From Oncomelania hupensis (Eukaryota; Mollusca; Gastropoda; Littorinimorpha; Pomatiopsidae), in the NCBI GenBank assembly GCA_036898135.1, contig CM072515.1, positions 48,749,534-48,813,533 on the forward strand: a stretch of 64,000 nt of DNA, in the 5' to 3' direction. The position numbers and the translations under genes were made by a program. A model generated the notes under the pieces. The model ran no database searches. It saw only the letters and a program-made list of their open reading frames with translations, and was not told where the DNA came from. The stretch's first letter is position 1. Each line of letters starts with the position of its first letter. Positions 1-9,985 of this stretch are shown here, one piece after another.

Positions 1-1320
1 TACATTAACTTTAGTCTCTTTGTTCTGTTATTCTTCATGCCTCATACTTCTCTGCAAAGCAACACCTCTCTCATCTCACTGAAACGAAACTGTAATTCTG
101 TCAATAGTATATATTAATAAATACCAATCTCTGATTATTATCTGCTCTTTGATAATTTTTCGTAACTTAACTAGCTACCCTGCTATTAATTCAGTTCACA
201 ACAGGCATGAAAATCATCATAAATAAAAGAATGCACAAAAATATCTTCTCATTTTCATTTCCTTAATTATTTTGCCTCCGACATACACATATGAACATAA
301 ATGACAGATCACATTAAAGAAAAGTCCAGAATAAAAAATAATGTCAATGTCTATTTTGAGGTTGTAAAATTTACAGGCCTACAGTGTATGGTGGAATAAA
401 GTTGTATGGTTGCATCAAACTACCGTTGTAACATGCTTCGCAGCAGAATTATGCAGAACTCTACTTTTGTACATTATTGACGCATGTTCAGTTTTAATCG
501 ACTATGGATCTGCAGCCAGTAACTGAAGACAAAGATTTTGTCACATTTGAGAAAGGTAAAGACAGGGCACAAAGACAAGGTTACAATGAGGCGATGGAAT
601 AGGCTTTTCTCTGCGTATGCATTAACAACCTCTGTAAATGACAGGCCAGCTACTACCACTGCTTTAAAGGAAAAGGATGAAATATAACCTAGTAATAGCA
701 ATTTCAAAAACACTTTCAAAGTTATTTTAGTAAAGATACCCAACAGTGGGCAACTTTGTGTAGTCAACTTTAGACCTACCCATCTAATTGAAGGGGGTAT
801 GAACTCGCCTGGCACACTTTGCTGCACCTTTCGCGCCTTATTATATGCAAACAAATCTTTTACGTTTTCTAAAGGATGCACAGATTTAGTGTACATGTTC
901 ATAAGACATTTAGTTTAAAATGCTTTGTGTGTGTGTTCATGCGTGTGATTTTTTTTATAACATTAATTAATTAATTAATGTATTTATTAATTCTAACGCG
1001 TACGAAACAAGTTGAACAACAGAAGTTGTTAGTATGTCCTTTGCCGTTTCAAGATTTCATTTCTACAGAAATCTTTGACCTTTGTCCAGCCTCTTTTGGC
1101 CAATATGGGTTGGGTCCTGATCAGTTCTAAAATCCGAAACTTTCCTGGAATGGTCCCGTCATGAAAATCTTTGGCGAAATGCTTCAGAACCACATCCTTT
1201 TCCTCGTTGAGCCATTTCTGCCTTTCTTGTGTCTGAACCTTCCTTTTGCGCGTCGTTCCTGTTGAAAACAAAGTCCACAGATGAGGTTGGTAGAACAGAA
1301 ACAAAACAGATGAAACATAA
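1..1320. other. AT-rich intergenic DNA, no gene seen
   Basis: No open frame here shows recognisable protein family features. The longest minus-strand frame (474-902) has a random-looking composition. A short TTAA/TTAATTAA run lies near 962-980. Nothing else is supported. Confidence 0.6.
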
Positions 1321-1690
1321 TTTATTTAATCACTTTTATATAGCGCTTTTTCAGCTCAAGAGCTCCTCAAGGCGCTGGCCAATACAGGATCTAACTCAAA
1401 CCGCCCGAGGCGCCCACATGCAACTTTGGGCGCATAGTCTGACAGATGACTGAGCACAATCCTGGGCGACCGGGAATGAGGATAAGGGACCTAGTGCGAG
1501 CTGGGTGTGGTTTTTTTCAGCCGGCACTCAAACCCGTCTAAGACATGAATGTCAGGATCTTTAAAGCCCATGCGATCGAGTGCGTACGTGCACAGACTAG
1601 ACCTCAGCTTATACTCTCATCCAAAAGAGTAGAAGCGCAGTGTCTCAGTATTTTATTTTCCCCAGGCCGTTAATGGCGTTCGAACCACTG
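1321..1690 (+). repeat. Dispersed repeat with an 'ATATAGCGCTTTTTCAGCTC' start
   Basis: It opens with an AGCGCTTTTTCAGCTCAAGAG segment and later has a GTCAGGATCTTTAAAGCCC segment. A related copy lies at 30900-31120, with similar opening and closing segments, and a partial trace ends near 32990. The repetition inside the window shows that it is an interspersed repeat, probably SINE-like. No coding capacity is seen. Confidence 0.6.
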
Positions 1691-2344
1691 CCTGAGCAGG
1701 AAAACATAAAACACAGCAATGACAATGACGTATAACACTCTGCTGACTCCACTAAGCACTACCTAAATCCGGTGTAGTGCCTATGAAAATTGTCAAAATT
1801 GTTAAGAAATACGTCTCAAAAACCACACATCACATGCATTTTTATCTTCTCTATCAACCTGTTTTCATCGCTAAAACATGTCAGCGCTGGGTTTTTTTCT
1901 TCTTCTTTTTAGTCTGCACGAATGTGAGTAAAAATATCGGTGTTTGAACATAAGTATAAATTCTGAGTTGGTTTCCTCGTTACATCTCCATTTCCAAAAT
2001 GTAGTGCAGCGAGTATTTTGACGTCTGTGGTGTGATTGTGGGCACTTGACAACATGTTGCAGTTTGCTACGTTCACATTCTACTCTGCACATATGAAGGG
2101 ACAATCTTCAACATAAAGGGCATGCAACCTTTTGACAGATTAAACATCCAGGTTTTTCCGTTGAGTAAACCATAAAATAGGACAAGAAGAAGATGGCAAG
2201 ATATTTAAATGTATTCCCAGCCACAAACATCACACATATTTCTTCATTGGAATGTTGTGGCTCTTGTCAAAGAGGCGAAATGAAAACTTGGAATGATAGG
2301 CCATATTAGTACGCATCTGCAAGTTAACAACGACTAAAATAGGT
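1691..2344. other. Non-coding AT-rich stretch
   Basis: No gene, RNA gene or repeat could be recognised in this stretch. Confidence 0.5.
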
Positions 2345-2490
2345 TCGTTTGAAGTGAAGAAGACCACTAACCCAGGTATTGTTCCAATAACGTTTGGTCA
2401 AAATCGGTTCAGTGATTCTTAAAATATGGTGGGCAACGGACATACTGAATGACGGACAGACTGACATTTGGCTCATTCTGATTCCCGACT
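2345..2490 (-). repeat. Dispersed non-coding repeat copy, reverse orientation
   Basis: Read on the minus strand, this contains a 'CACTGAA..GATTTTGACCAAAC' block closely matching the plus-strand block at 34798-34830. It is followed on the plus strand by GGACAGACTGACATTT, which recurs near 15255. It is an old interspersed repeat with no coding capacity. Confidence 0.55.
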
Positions 2491-2770
2491 AAATCAAAGT
2501 ATTCCCAGATAAGCTTGGAAATACGAACAACGCAAATGAATTGGTATACTGACTTGAATGGGATGCAGAATGTCCAGTCTCCTTTGCCGCTAGATGACCT
2601 TCTGCATACGTCGCCCCTTCCTTTTCAGAGTCATCCTGATCAAGGTCTTCTGCAGACAAAGATGCATTTTAATAGCCAACATTTCTCAGCTTTGTCATTC
2701 CCCATTCCCAAAATAAATTTGGCAAGTCATTCTCTTACCAGTTTGTTTTATGATTTATTAAAGCCACCCT

Positions 2771-3450
2771 GACACTTGGCCAATTTTTGGGGCGCAATGC
2801 GTTGTGGCACGGCGTGCCATTTCGGTGGTACACTGTATACGCGTATGTTACGCACTGTCAACCTAATGCGCTCCCAAAACTGGGCCGCACTGGCACGCAT
2901 TGACACACAATGGCACAACTTGTTTACGCGTAAGTTAAATATTATTCACGCATGGTTCACGTCTACAGTACCCCATTGTCCCGCAGTGTCACACACTATG
3001 CGCATAGTTCCCGCTATCTTCCCGCATGCGCAAATGATTCGTGAACTATGCGTGAGCTGGGCGTGTCATGATCACGTGAACATCTAGTGAAAACACCTTA
3101 ACGACCGCACGACCACTCTTAATGCGTGAGCGCGGCGCGGAATGGCGTGACCAAAAAGTGGACAGTTCGTAAAAAATGCGTGCCAATGTGTGGCATGGCG
3201 TGTCGGCGCGTGTGGTGGATTTCCATGGTCGAGAAGTGTTCACGCATGGTTTACGCACATGGATGTGTGCCTAATTTTTGAACATTTATAAATTATCTCA
3301 ATGACATGGCACGCACCCCCGCAACCTTCACACACTCCTCACTCTCGTTCTTGAAGACTTTAATCATTGGCACGCCGAAGTGCATGGCATTGCAGGAACG
3401 AAAATCGGGCAAGTGGCAGCATTTGGCTTAACACAGTGTTAAGACCACCG
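2771..3450. repeat. CACG/GCGTG-rich cryptic repeat block
   Basis: This stretch has a local excess of short words such as CGCATGGTTCACG, GGCACGC, ATGCGTGA and their complements, on both strands. It is clearly richer in CpG than its AT-rich surroundings. Two open frames (2776-3087 and 3046-3258) run through it but are by-products of the composition. It could be a decayed satellite or mobile element; no termini were found. Confidence 0.45.
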
Positions 3451-3680
3451 AAGCGGACGATGAAGCAAGAAAAAGAGCAAGGCTAGTGTCAAGGCAACTT
3501 CAAACGTGTCACACTTATTAGAGTATGTATTTAGCAATTATCTGTAACACAGTATATGGCTGAACGCAAGCGCAAAGAAACACAAAGGAATGAAAATGTC
3601 ATCTAATACGCTGATTTTTACACATTCTTTACTGTAATTGTTTTCTCAAGTTCTTTTATTGCAATATCTTTGTTGGAGTT

Positions 3681-4238
3681 TGTTACGTTGAAACGCGAAG
3701 GATAGTATGTCTGAGGCGCGCACGATAGATCTAATCGTTTCGTTTTGCAAAGTATTCAATGATAGAGTTTATTTACCTTTGATTTGAGTTTGCATTGTTG
3801 TTAGGAGAGGCTTTGTATAACGTTGATAATTTTCGTTAGTCGATATTGTTGGAGAATTCTCTAGATCCGCTTGTTTACTATCGATCGAAGTTTCTTGATG
3901 GACGTAGATATTTGAGAACATTCTGGGACGGGAAATAATGTTGTATGACGTAAGTCAGTGATGACGAAGTTAGAAGCGATTGGTTAAATTGCGTCATACA
4001 CGATTGATCCAGGGTGTTCGGGAGTATCAAGAGACTATATAAGTGCCGCACTGTTTCAAAAGAGTAGTGTTGTTGTGGATAGTGAGTTGGAAAGTAAAAG
4101 GTTGAGAGTGGAAAAGCCATTGAGCGATTGTATGCAGTTGTTGATGTGTGCTGAATAAAAGTGGAAAACTTCATACGAAGACTTTGCCTTGTTGCTGCTG
4201 AGTGAGCAGGCTGCGTGGATAAACGAATCTGAGTTACA
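3681..4238 (+). mobile_element. Candidate solo LTR of a retrotransposon
   Basis: The segment starts TGTTACGTTG and ends GAGTTACA, giving the TG...CA ends expected of an LTR. It has a TATATAA box at 4036-4042 and an AATAAA signal at 4154-4159 about 115 bp later, the usual promoter and polyadenylation layout of an LTR. No gag-pol frame and no second LTR were seen, and no clean target-site duplication was found, so this is inferred from layout alone. It abuts the truncated 3' side of the LINE at 4245-5955. Confidence 0.4.
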
Positions 4239-4244
4239 CCTTAT

Positions 4245-5955
4245 CAGGATTTCAGCATTGGGGCTGAATCAGATACTGACCTGATGCCTTGTTGATCTGA
4301 AGGCTTGCTAATACTTTGCGAACATCCTCTTCCTCAATGGAAAAATTCTCAAGAACTTGATCGCAGGTGACTGATGGTGGCGATGGGAGAGGGCCTGAAT
4401 CTTCTTTGGTAAACACACTCTGAAAAAATGAATTCAGCAGCTCAGCCTTCTCCAAATCACTAGTTGTTTTGGTGCCATCTGGTTTTTTAAGATCTGATAC
4501 ACCTGTTCGGGTCATTGTTTTGGATTTCACAAAGGCCCAAAAAGCCTTTGGATTTTTCTTTGCTTCCTTGGCAACATTCTCTTCTTGTTTCTTTTGTGCT
4601 ACATGACATTTTTTCCTCGCCTGGTTTCTCGCTTGAATGTAAAATTGATAGTCAGTACTTGTACGCGTTTGAAGCCACCTTCTGAAGAGCTGATGTTTTT
4701 TGCGGACCATTGCTAGTGTTTCTGTATCCATCCACCCCTTGCCTCTGGGTCCTGAAATTATCTTTATAGGTGTTGATTTTTTGACTGCTGTGTTTATCTT
4801 ATCTTTAATGCAAGTCCAGACATCATTGACAGATAGTCCGGAAAGTTCATCATCCCAATTTACTGCTTCCAACTCTTGGTTCAGAGACACAAAGTCACAC
4901 TTTTTAAAGTTAAAGCAAGTTCGGATGGGCGCAGTGGTGTACGCAAAGTTCATGTTTATAAACAGCGAACAGTGATCACTTTTACCAATGCCTGCAGTAT
5001 TAGTAATATCATTTATCATATCATCACGATTTGTGAAGACTAGATCTAACACATTTTCTTGCTGACCTTCACGGTAGCGCGTAGGTTGCTTTTGATGCTG
5101 CAGCAGAAAGGCATCTTTAGATGCCTTTAAAAAAAGGGTTGCTGGGTGCTCTGGTCCTGCCTCACTTATTTCATCAGTCCAATCCAGCTCTGGAAAGTTA
5201 AAGTCCCCCATAATGAGGAGGTGGGACGCCTTCCTATCTGCTGCTTGCTGCAAGACTTTATTAAGTTTAGCTGTGTTATCTGCAGAGCTGTTGGGGCTCC
5301 TGTAAAACAAACCAATGAGAAGTTGCTCATGTTCCGACAGTCGGCATTCAACAAACACGAACTCCTCAAAGTCACTAGCCGATACCTCACATGCAGACGG
5401 TCGTAGATCCTCTTTCACATATAAAGCGATTCCTCTACCTGGTTTGGCTAAGTTATGGAAAACTTCATATCCTTTGAACGCAATTTCACATTCTTCAATC
5501 ATAGATTTACTATTCTTTGGCTTCACCTCAGTGATACCTAGAACCGCTGGCTTGTGGGAATCTATCAATGCTTGAATTTCAACTCTCTTATTCAACATTT
5601 GATCAACGTTACTATATATACAGGTGCAGTTATTTACATTACCAGACGTAGAGGCACCGTGGGTAAAAACAGACGAACGTTTAAAATTATTTACATTCTT
5701 CGTTAATTCTTTTTTCAGCTGTTTTCCCCTCTGGGGTAATGGCCGATGTTGACCACCCGACCATTTCTCCGAATCCAATGAGCGTTCCCGTCCCCCGACA
5801 GTTCTGATTCATGACGTTTAGCTTTTAGTTTTTGGAACAATCTGTCTTCTTCTTTGCGTTCTTGAAATGTAAGGTCTTTACGTAGAGTTAGAGTCTTGCA
5901 CAGCCTGTTAGTAGCTTGATTATCAGTAGGCAGTTCCTTCCACATGTAGCAAGCT
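4245..5955 (-). mobile_element. CR1/L2-type LINE, truncated at both ends
   Basis: The minus strand carries the tail of an ORF1 (5945-5715), a complete apurinic-type endonuclease and a linker, then the first few residues of the reverse transcriptase before homology stops near 4280. Non-LTR elements normally lose their 5' end, so loss of the RT half is unusual; the candidate LTR at 3681-4238 lies immediately beyond. The ORF1 remnant has the charged 'KLKAKRHESE...IRRNGRVV' style of C-terminus typical of CR1/L2 ORF1 proteins. Confidence 0.85.
4252..5778 (-). pseudogene. LINE ORF2 fragment: endonuclease plus start of RT
   Basis: An open frame of about 508 codons. The N-terminal third is an endonuclease/exonuclease/phosphatase (APE-like) domain that nicks target DNA for retrotransposition: it has GDFNFPELDW, and the catalytic SDH triplet at 4972-4980 (minus). 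A lysine-rich linker follows (HQLFRRWLQTRT, NPKAFWAFVKSK), then 'FSIEEEDVRKVLASLQINKA', where the RT fingers begin. The RT palm with its YADD box is missing, so the product cannot be an active reverse transcriptase. The frame extends upstream of any ATG and overlaps the ORF1 remnant. The uninterrupted frame suggests fairly recent insertion. Confidence 0.88.
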
Positions 5956-6090
5956 AAGACAGGCAGTGGGCTACAGAATTACAGTTCAAGTGATTATGTT
6001 ACTATACAACTTTTCTAAAAATTATACGAGCTTTTCCTTAAAACGCACATCTATAATAGGCCAGAACCCAAAAGCTTTCGCGCACACACG

Positions 6091-6127
<37 letters not shown>

Positions 6128-7601
6128 CGCACACGAGCCAACATACTGCATGCAAGCACGACAGACAGAACCACACCCATGAGCCACCGCGAAAACCGTA
6201 TGCAGAGGTTGAGGTCGAGGGGTCAAGGCCAAAGGTCGCTCTGTCCATGGCTAGCAGTACACACAAACACACGCGTAACGGTGTAGTTCGATGTAAAACC
6301 GAAGAATTTGTTCTGTGCGAGATGTAGACTTTAGGAAACTGTGAAATTGAAAAAAGAAAGGATTATTTGAAGAGGGAGCGTACTAATAGAGTAATGGAGA
6401 CTCAGAGAAAGGGTCGCAGGGCAAGAACCAGAAGGTACGTGTTGCATGTCTGTCGCTACACACATGCAGAGCCGCCACACAGCACACACTTCATTCCAAT
6501 ATCATAAACATGCACTTAAAAACAGATAGGGCATAATAATTAAAACAGTGAAATGTACCACACACATTTATAAATTTATAAGCGAATTTATCACAGTGGC
6601 TACAAAGTCTAATGGATCTATATTCTATCATAATAATAAAATAATAAAATAAATAGTAAAAGTAAAAATGAGACTACAAGCAGCACAAAAAATAATTTTA
6701 AGTGGTTGTTGTGAAACATGGCTAACCTAGCAAAAAATAGCACAACATTGATCATATTAGGCATGGTAGTCTTCAAACATTTACATTTTCCACAACTGAA
6801 AGTGTGTAAAACTACTTATCAGAATATAATATGAAAAGTCAATTAAAAAGTAGGTTAGCCCATCAGTGGTTGGTATGTTTACATCTGGTGCATGTACACC
6901 ATGTAACTTAGATTAGAAATTGGGCTCATATCCACACTAAAATACTTGTCTCTCCACCACCCCCCACCCCTTGCAAACACTCATTTACACTCTCCTACAC
7001 ACACATACATATAGACAGTTTGTGTGTTTACAAAGTTTTTTTTAATCAAGGTCATGGGAAGGTCACAGTCAGCGGAAGGTCAAGATCGCATCCAGATCAC
7101 TTTATGTTTCCATCGTAATAGACTTTGTTTCAGTAGGCCTACTTGTAATTATATTAGAACATCTGAGGTAATGTGAAGGTGAAGAACATTGCAATATAAG
7201 TTATAACTAAAATCTTAAAAAATAAAAAAATTTTCCTCCCTCAATTTTCTGCCTTTTGTTGTGTTACCAATGCGTTAAATAAAAGCGAATGCAGATATCC
7301 CATTTCTGTCTTCTGCTTCATATTTGTTCGTTGTTTTTTTAAACGTTCAATACGTCATTATCGCAACAATTTCCAATAGATTGGAAAAGCACCTGCGCCG
7401 TCATATATAGTAATACAACGCGGAGTAGTACTACATGTCCAACCCTCAAATAATTTGCCACTTCGGCTTGTGATTTCCACACATAAACACATGCCATCGA
7501 CAAAATCAAATAGACCTACAATCAACATGAAGAAAATGAAGACGGAATACATACAGTAAATGAAAATGAATGAGAAGATTAATTAAATGCGTGGGTGGCA
7601 A

Positions 7602-7672
<71 letters not shown>

Positions 7673-8082
7673 TCTCTCTCTCTCCAAGAATCACTTAATC
7701 ACTACATCACTTAACTCTCTGCCTAAAGAAGTGGTAGAGGCCCCAACGCATTAAGCATTTGTGTCAAATGTCTCGTCTCAATAAAACGGTCTGCGACCAC
7801 TGGCAAATGTCACCTATGACCTTTTAAACGTTGTACAGTATCTCCTTTCATTCCAGCATCTTCTCACGTGCCAAAAGGCGGTTAAGTGAGTTAGACGATA
7901 AACAAACATATATGTAAAATTTATTTTAATTTCAAAACCTTGTTGAATTTCAGTTCACCACTTTGGTTCTTCTGAACCAAGGACACAGCAGATATAGATA
8001 CAGGCTAATAATATCAAAAAATTACACTAACTAATACCTTGAACTCTGAACGCGCATTAATGTAACCCATTGTCTCCAACAG
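5956..8082. other. Intergenic or 5' intronic DNA with CA and CT microsatellites
   Basis: AT-rich sequence with a (CA)n run at about 6088-6124 and a long (CT)n run at about 7605-7683. No exon was recognised. The 5' exons of the WAP gene, including any signal peptide, may lie here or farther upstream, but I could not identify them. Confidence 0.5.
7605..7683. repeat. (CT)n microsatellite
   Basis: A nearly perfect dinucleotide run of about 80 bp, with TCTTCTC interruptions at its 3' end. Confidence 0.95.
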
Positions 8083-9885
8083 CCAGGAAACTGAGCGATT
8101 TCAACGACGGGGGCTGCGAGCCCACTCACTCCCTGTTGGTACCCACCAATAATGGCTTTGGTTTGAGGACATGTGGACCCCACAACCCGTGTGGTGACGG
8201 TAGCTACTGCAGTGCCAGACTAATGGACGTCGCTTCCAGATGCTGCATCGCCTCCACAGGTGAGTATGGGTCCAGTTCGCTGTTCCCTCAGACTTACTCT
8301 TTCAATTCTAAATCTCTGTTCCCCCAGATCTATGTTACCACAGGTATATTTTCCTTTAGGTCTATGTTCGCTGAACACTTCTCAGATCTAGACTATGTTA
8401 CCGCAATTTTACATTTTCTCAAGACTTTTCAGGTCTATTTTACCTCAGGTCTGACACAAACGTACATGCTATATTAGAATAATTCAATAATATTGTATTG
8501 CATTGTATTGTCAGATCCCACGCCCAATCCCGGCTCTTGCCCAGCAGTGGAGAGTTGGGACACGATGTTTTGTGTGGACGAATGCCTGAGCGACAACGAC
8601 TGCTATAGAGATTACAAGTGCTGCCAGAAATCCACACAGTGCACCAAGAAAGCCTGCAGGCGGCCCAAGCTGCCTGTGTGCCAACTCAAGGTAAATGCAA
8701 AATAAACCAATGAATTAAAAATCTCAACTTATTCATTCAAGGCTCAACATTCTGTAGTTGTTATAGATCTATATGGCGTTTCCTCCGTCTCGCCTCAACC
8801 AACAATGTCCACAGTGTAGCGCCACACGGGACAGGGAAGTAAAGGATTCGATTCATACTGATGATGAGGAGGTGGACTAGTAAGAGGATGATGATGATGA
8901 TGGGAAGGAAGGGGGATGATGATGATGATGACTATGATGATTATGATGATTTCAGAATTGTCCAGCCGGAACAAAGTGTGAGGAGAGAAATGGCCAAGCA
9001 GAATGTGGTAAGTATTGTCTCCTCTTTCTCTTCCTCTTCGTCGTTTCCTTCTGCTTCTTCTTCTTCTTCTTCTTCTTCTTCTTCTTCTTCTTCTTCTTCT
9101 TCTTCTTCTTCTTCTTCTTCTTCTTCTTCTTCTTCAAAAGACCTTTTCTTCGTGATCATGCACTGTTGAATACAATATTATATAGTTATAAATCAATGCT
9201 TTCTGTAGTGATGGCGTAAACGTCTTGCAGACGATTGAAATAAAAAGCTATTACAGTTAAGTGCATCAAAATAATGTTCCAATGGGGAGAATTGCACTGT
9301 TGGCATTGTACTATTGACACATTTAATAAGCCTCATAGGAATGACGCATATTGAAGGTGGGCCCTGGCCCGCTCTGTTTAGATCCTGTTCTCGGCGAGCG
9401 CCTTGAGAAGCTTCTGAGCTGGGAAAACGTTCTATAGGCAGGGCCTAGGGATAGCTCAATGGTTCAAGGCGCAATCGATCTTGTGTGCGTGGGCGAGTCT
9501 TGGGCGATGTGGGTTCGAATCCTGACTTCAGCAAACTATTATTTTGGTGCATGCTGGATATTAGTGGCCATGGCCTTGAGAAGCTCTATGAGCTTGTAAG
9601 TGCTGTATATGAGAACATGATCAATCATTATCAATTATATATTGATATTCTATGGTGGGTGATCAAGGTGTGTTGACGTTTACAGTTCGTTTGCAAAGAG
9701 GCGTGGTAACATCCAACACGTACCCTAACAACTTGGCAGGGATGACCTGCCCGTACCCCACCGGCCCTTATGCCAACTGGGAGTGCACCCTGCAGAACCA
9801 ATGTGGTCATGGCAGTGGCTGGAAGTGCCCCACGGGTCTGATGTGCTGCGCCACCAGAGACTGCGGCAACATCTGCCGATACCCT
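8083..9885 (+). CDS. WAP-domain cysteine-rich secreted protein, partial (4 exons)
   Basis: Exons by GT-AG junctions: 8083-8259, 8515-8690, 8956-9007 and 9686-9885; reading phases match at each junction. Exon 1 encodes a cysteine-rich segment (RTCGPHNPCGDGSYCSARLM...RCC). Exon 2 holds a classical four-disulfide WAP core with eight cysteines (CLSDNDCYRDYKCC). Exon 3 adds NCPAGTKCEERNGQAEC, a short spacer module common in molluscan shell proteins. Exon 4 holds a second WAP-like core (QNQCGHGSGWKCPTGLMCC). WAP domains are typically protease inhibitors, antimicrobial factors or nacre proteins such as perlwapin; the function here is inference. The first exon with signal peptide is not seen. The 3' end is uncertain: reading past 9885 gives a stop at 9934-9936, but GTGAG at 9886 could be a donor to further exons. 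Confidence 0.82.
9055..9136. repeat. (TTC)n microsatellite in a WAP-gene intron
   Basis: About 27 copies of the trinucleotide directly after the short third exon. It explains the poly-Ser and poly-Glu frames in this stretch, which are not genes. Confidence 0.95.
9434..9610 (+). mobile_element. tRNA-derived SINE
   Basis: It has an A-box-like GATAGCTCAATGGT near 9445 and a B-box GGTTCGAATCC at 9512-9522, spaced as in a tRNA, but with an expanded variable region and no acceptor-stem pairing. It is therefore a pol III SINE head rather than a tRNA gene. It lies in the intron before the last recognised WAP exon. Confidence 0.6.
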
Positions 9886-9985
9886 GTGAGCTCTGTGCCT
9901 TTCCATCAGGTGGCCAGACGCTGGCAATGGTGGTAGAAGGGATTCAACCTCTACCATTGATTTAATTACACAACTCGTCGTTAAC

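Noticed and set aside
474..902. Minus-strand 142-codon open frame
   Set aside because: Mixed hydrophobic composition without family features or splice context; likely chance.
9434..9525. Functional tRNA gene
   Set aside because: B box is good but the region between the boxes is too long and no cloverleaf can be drawn.
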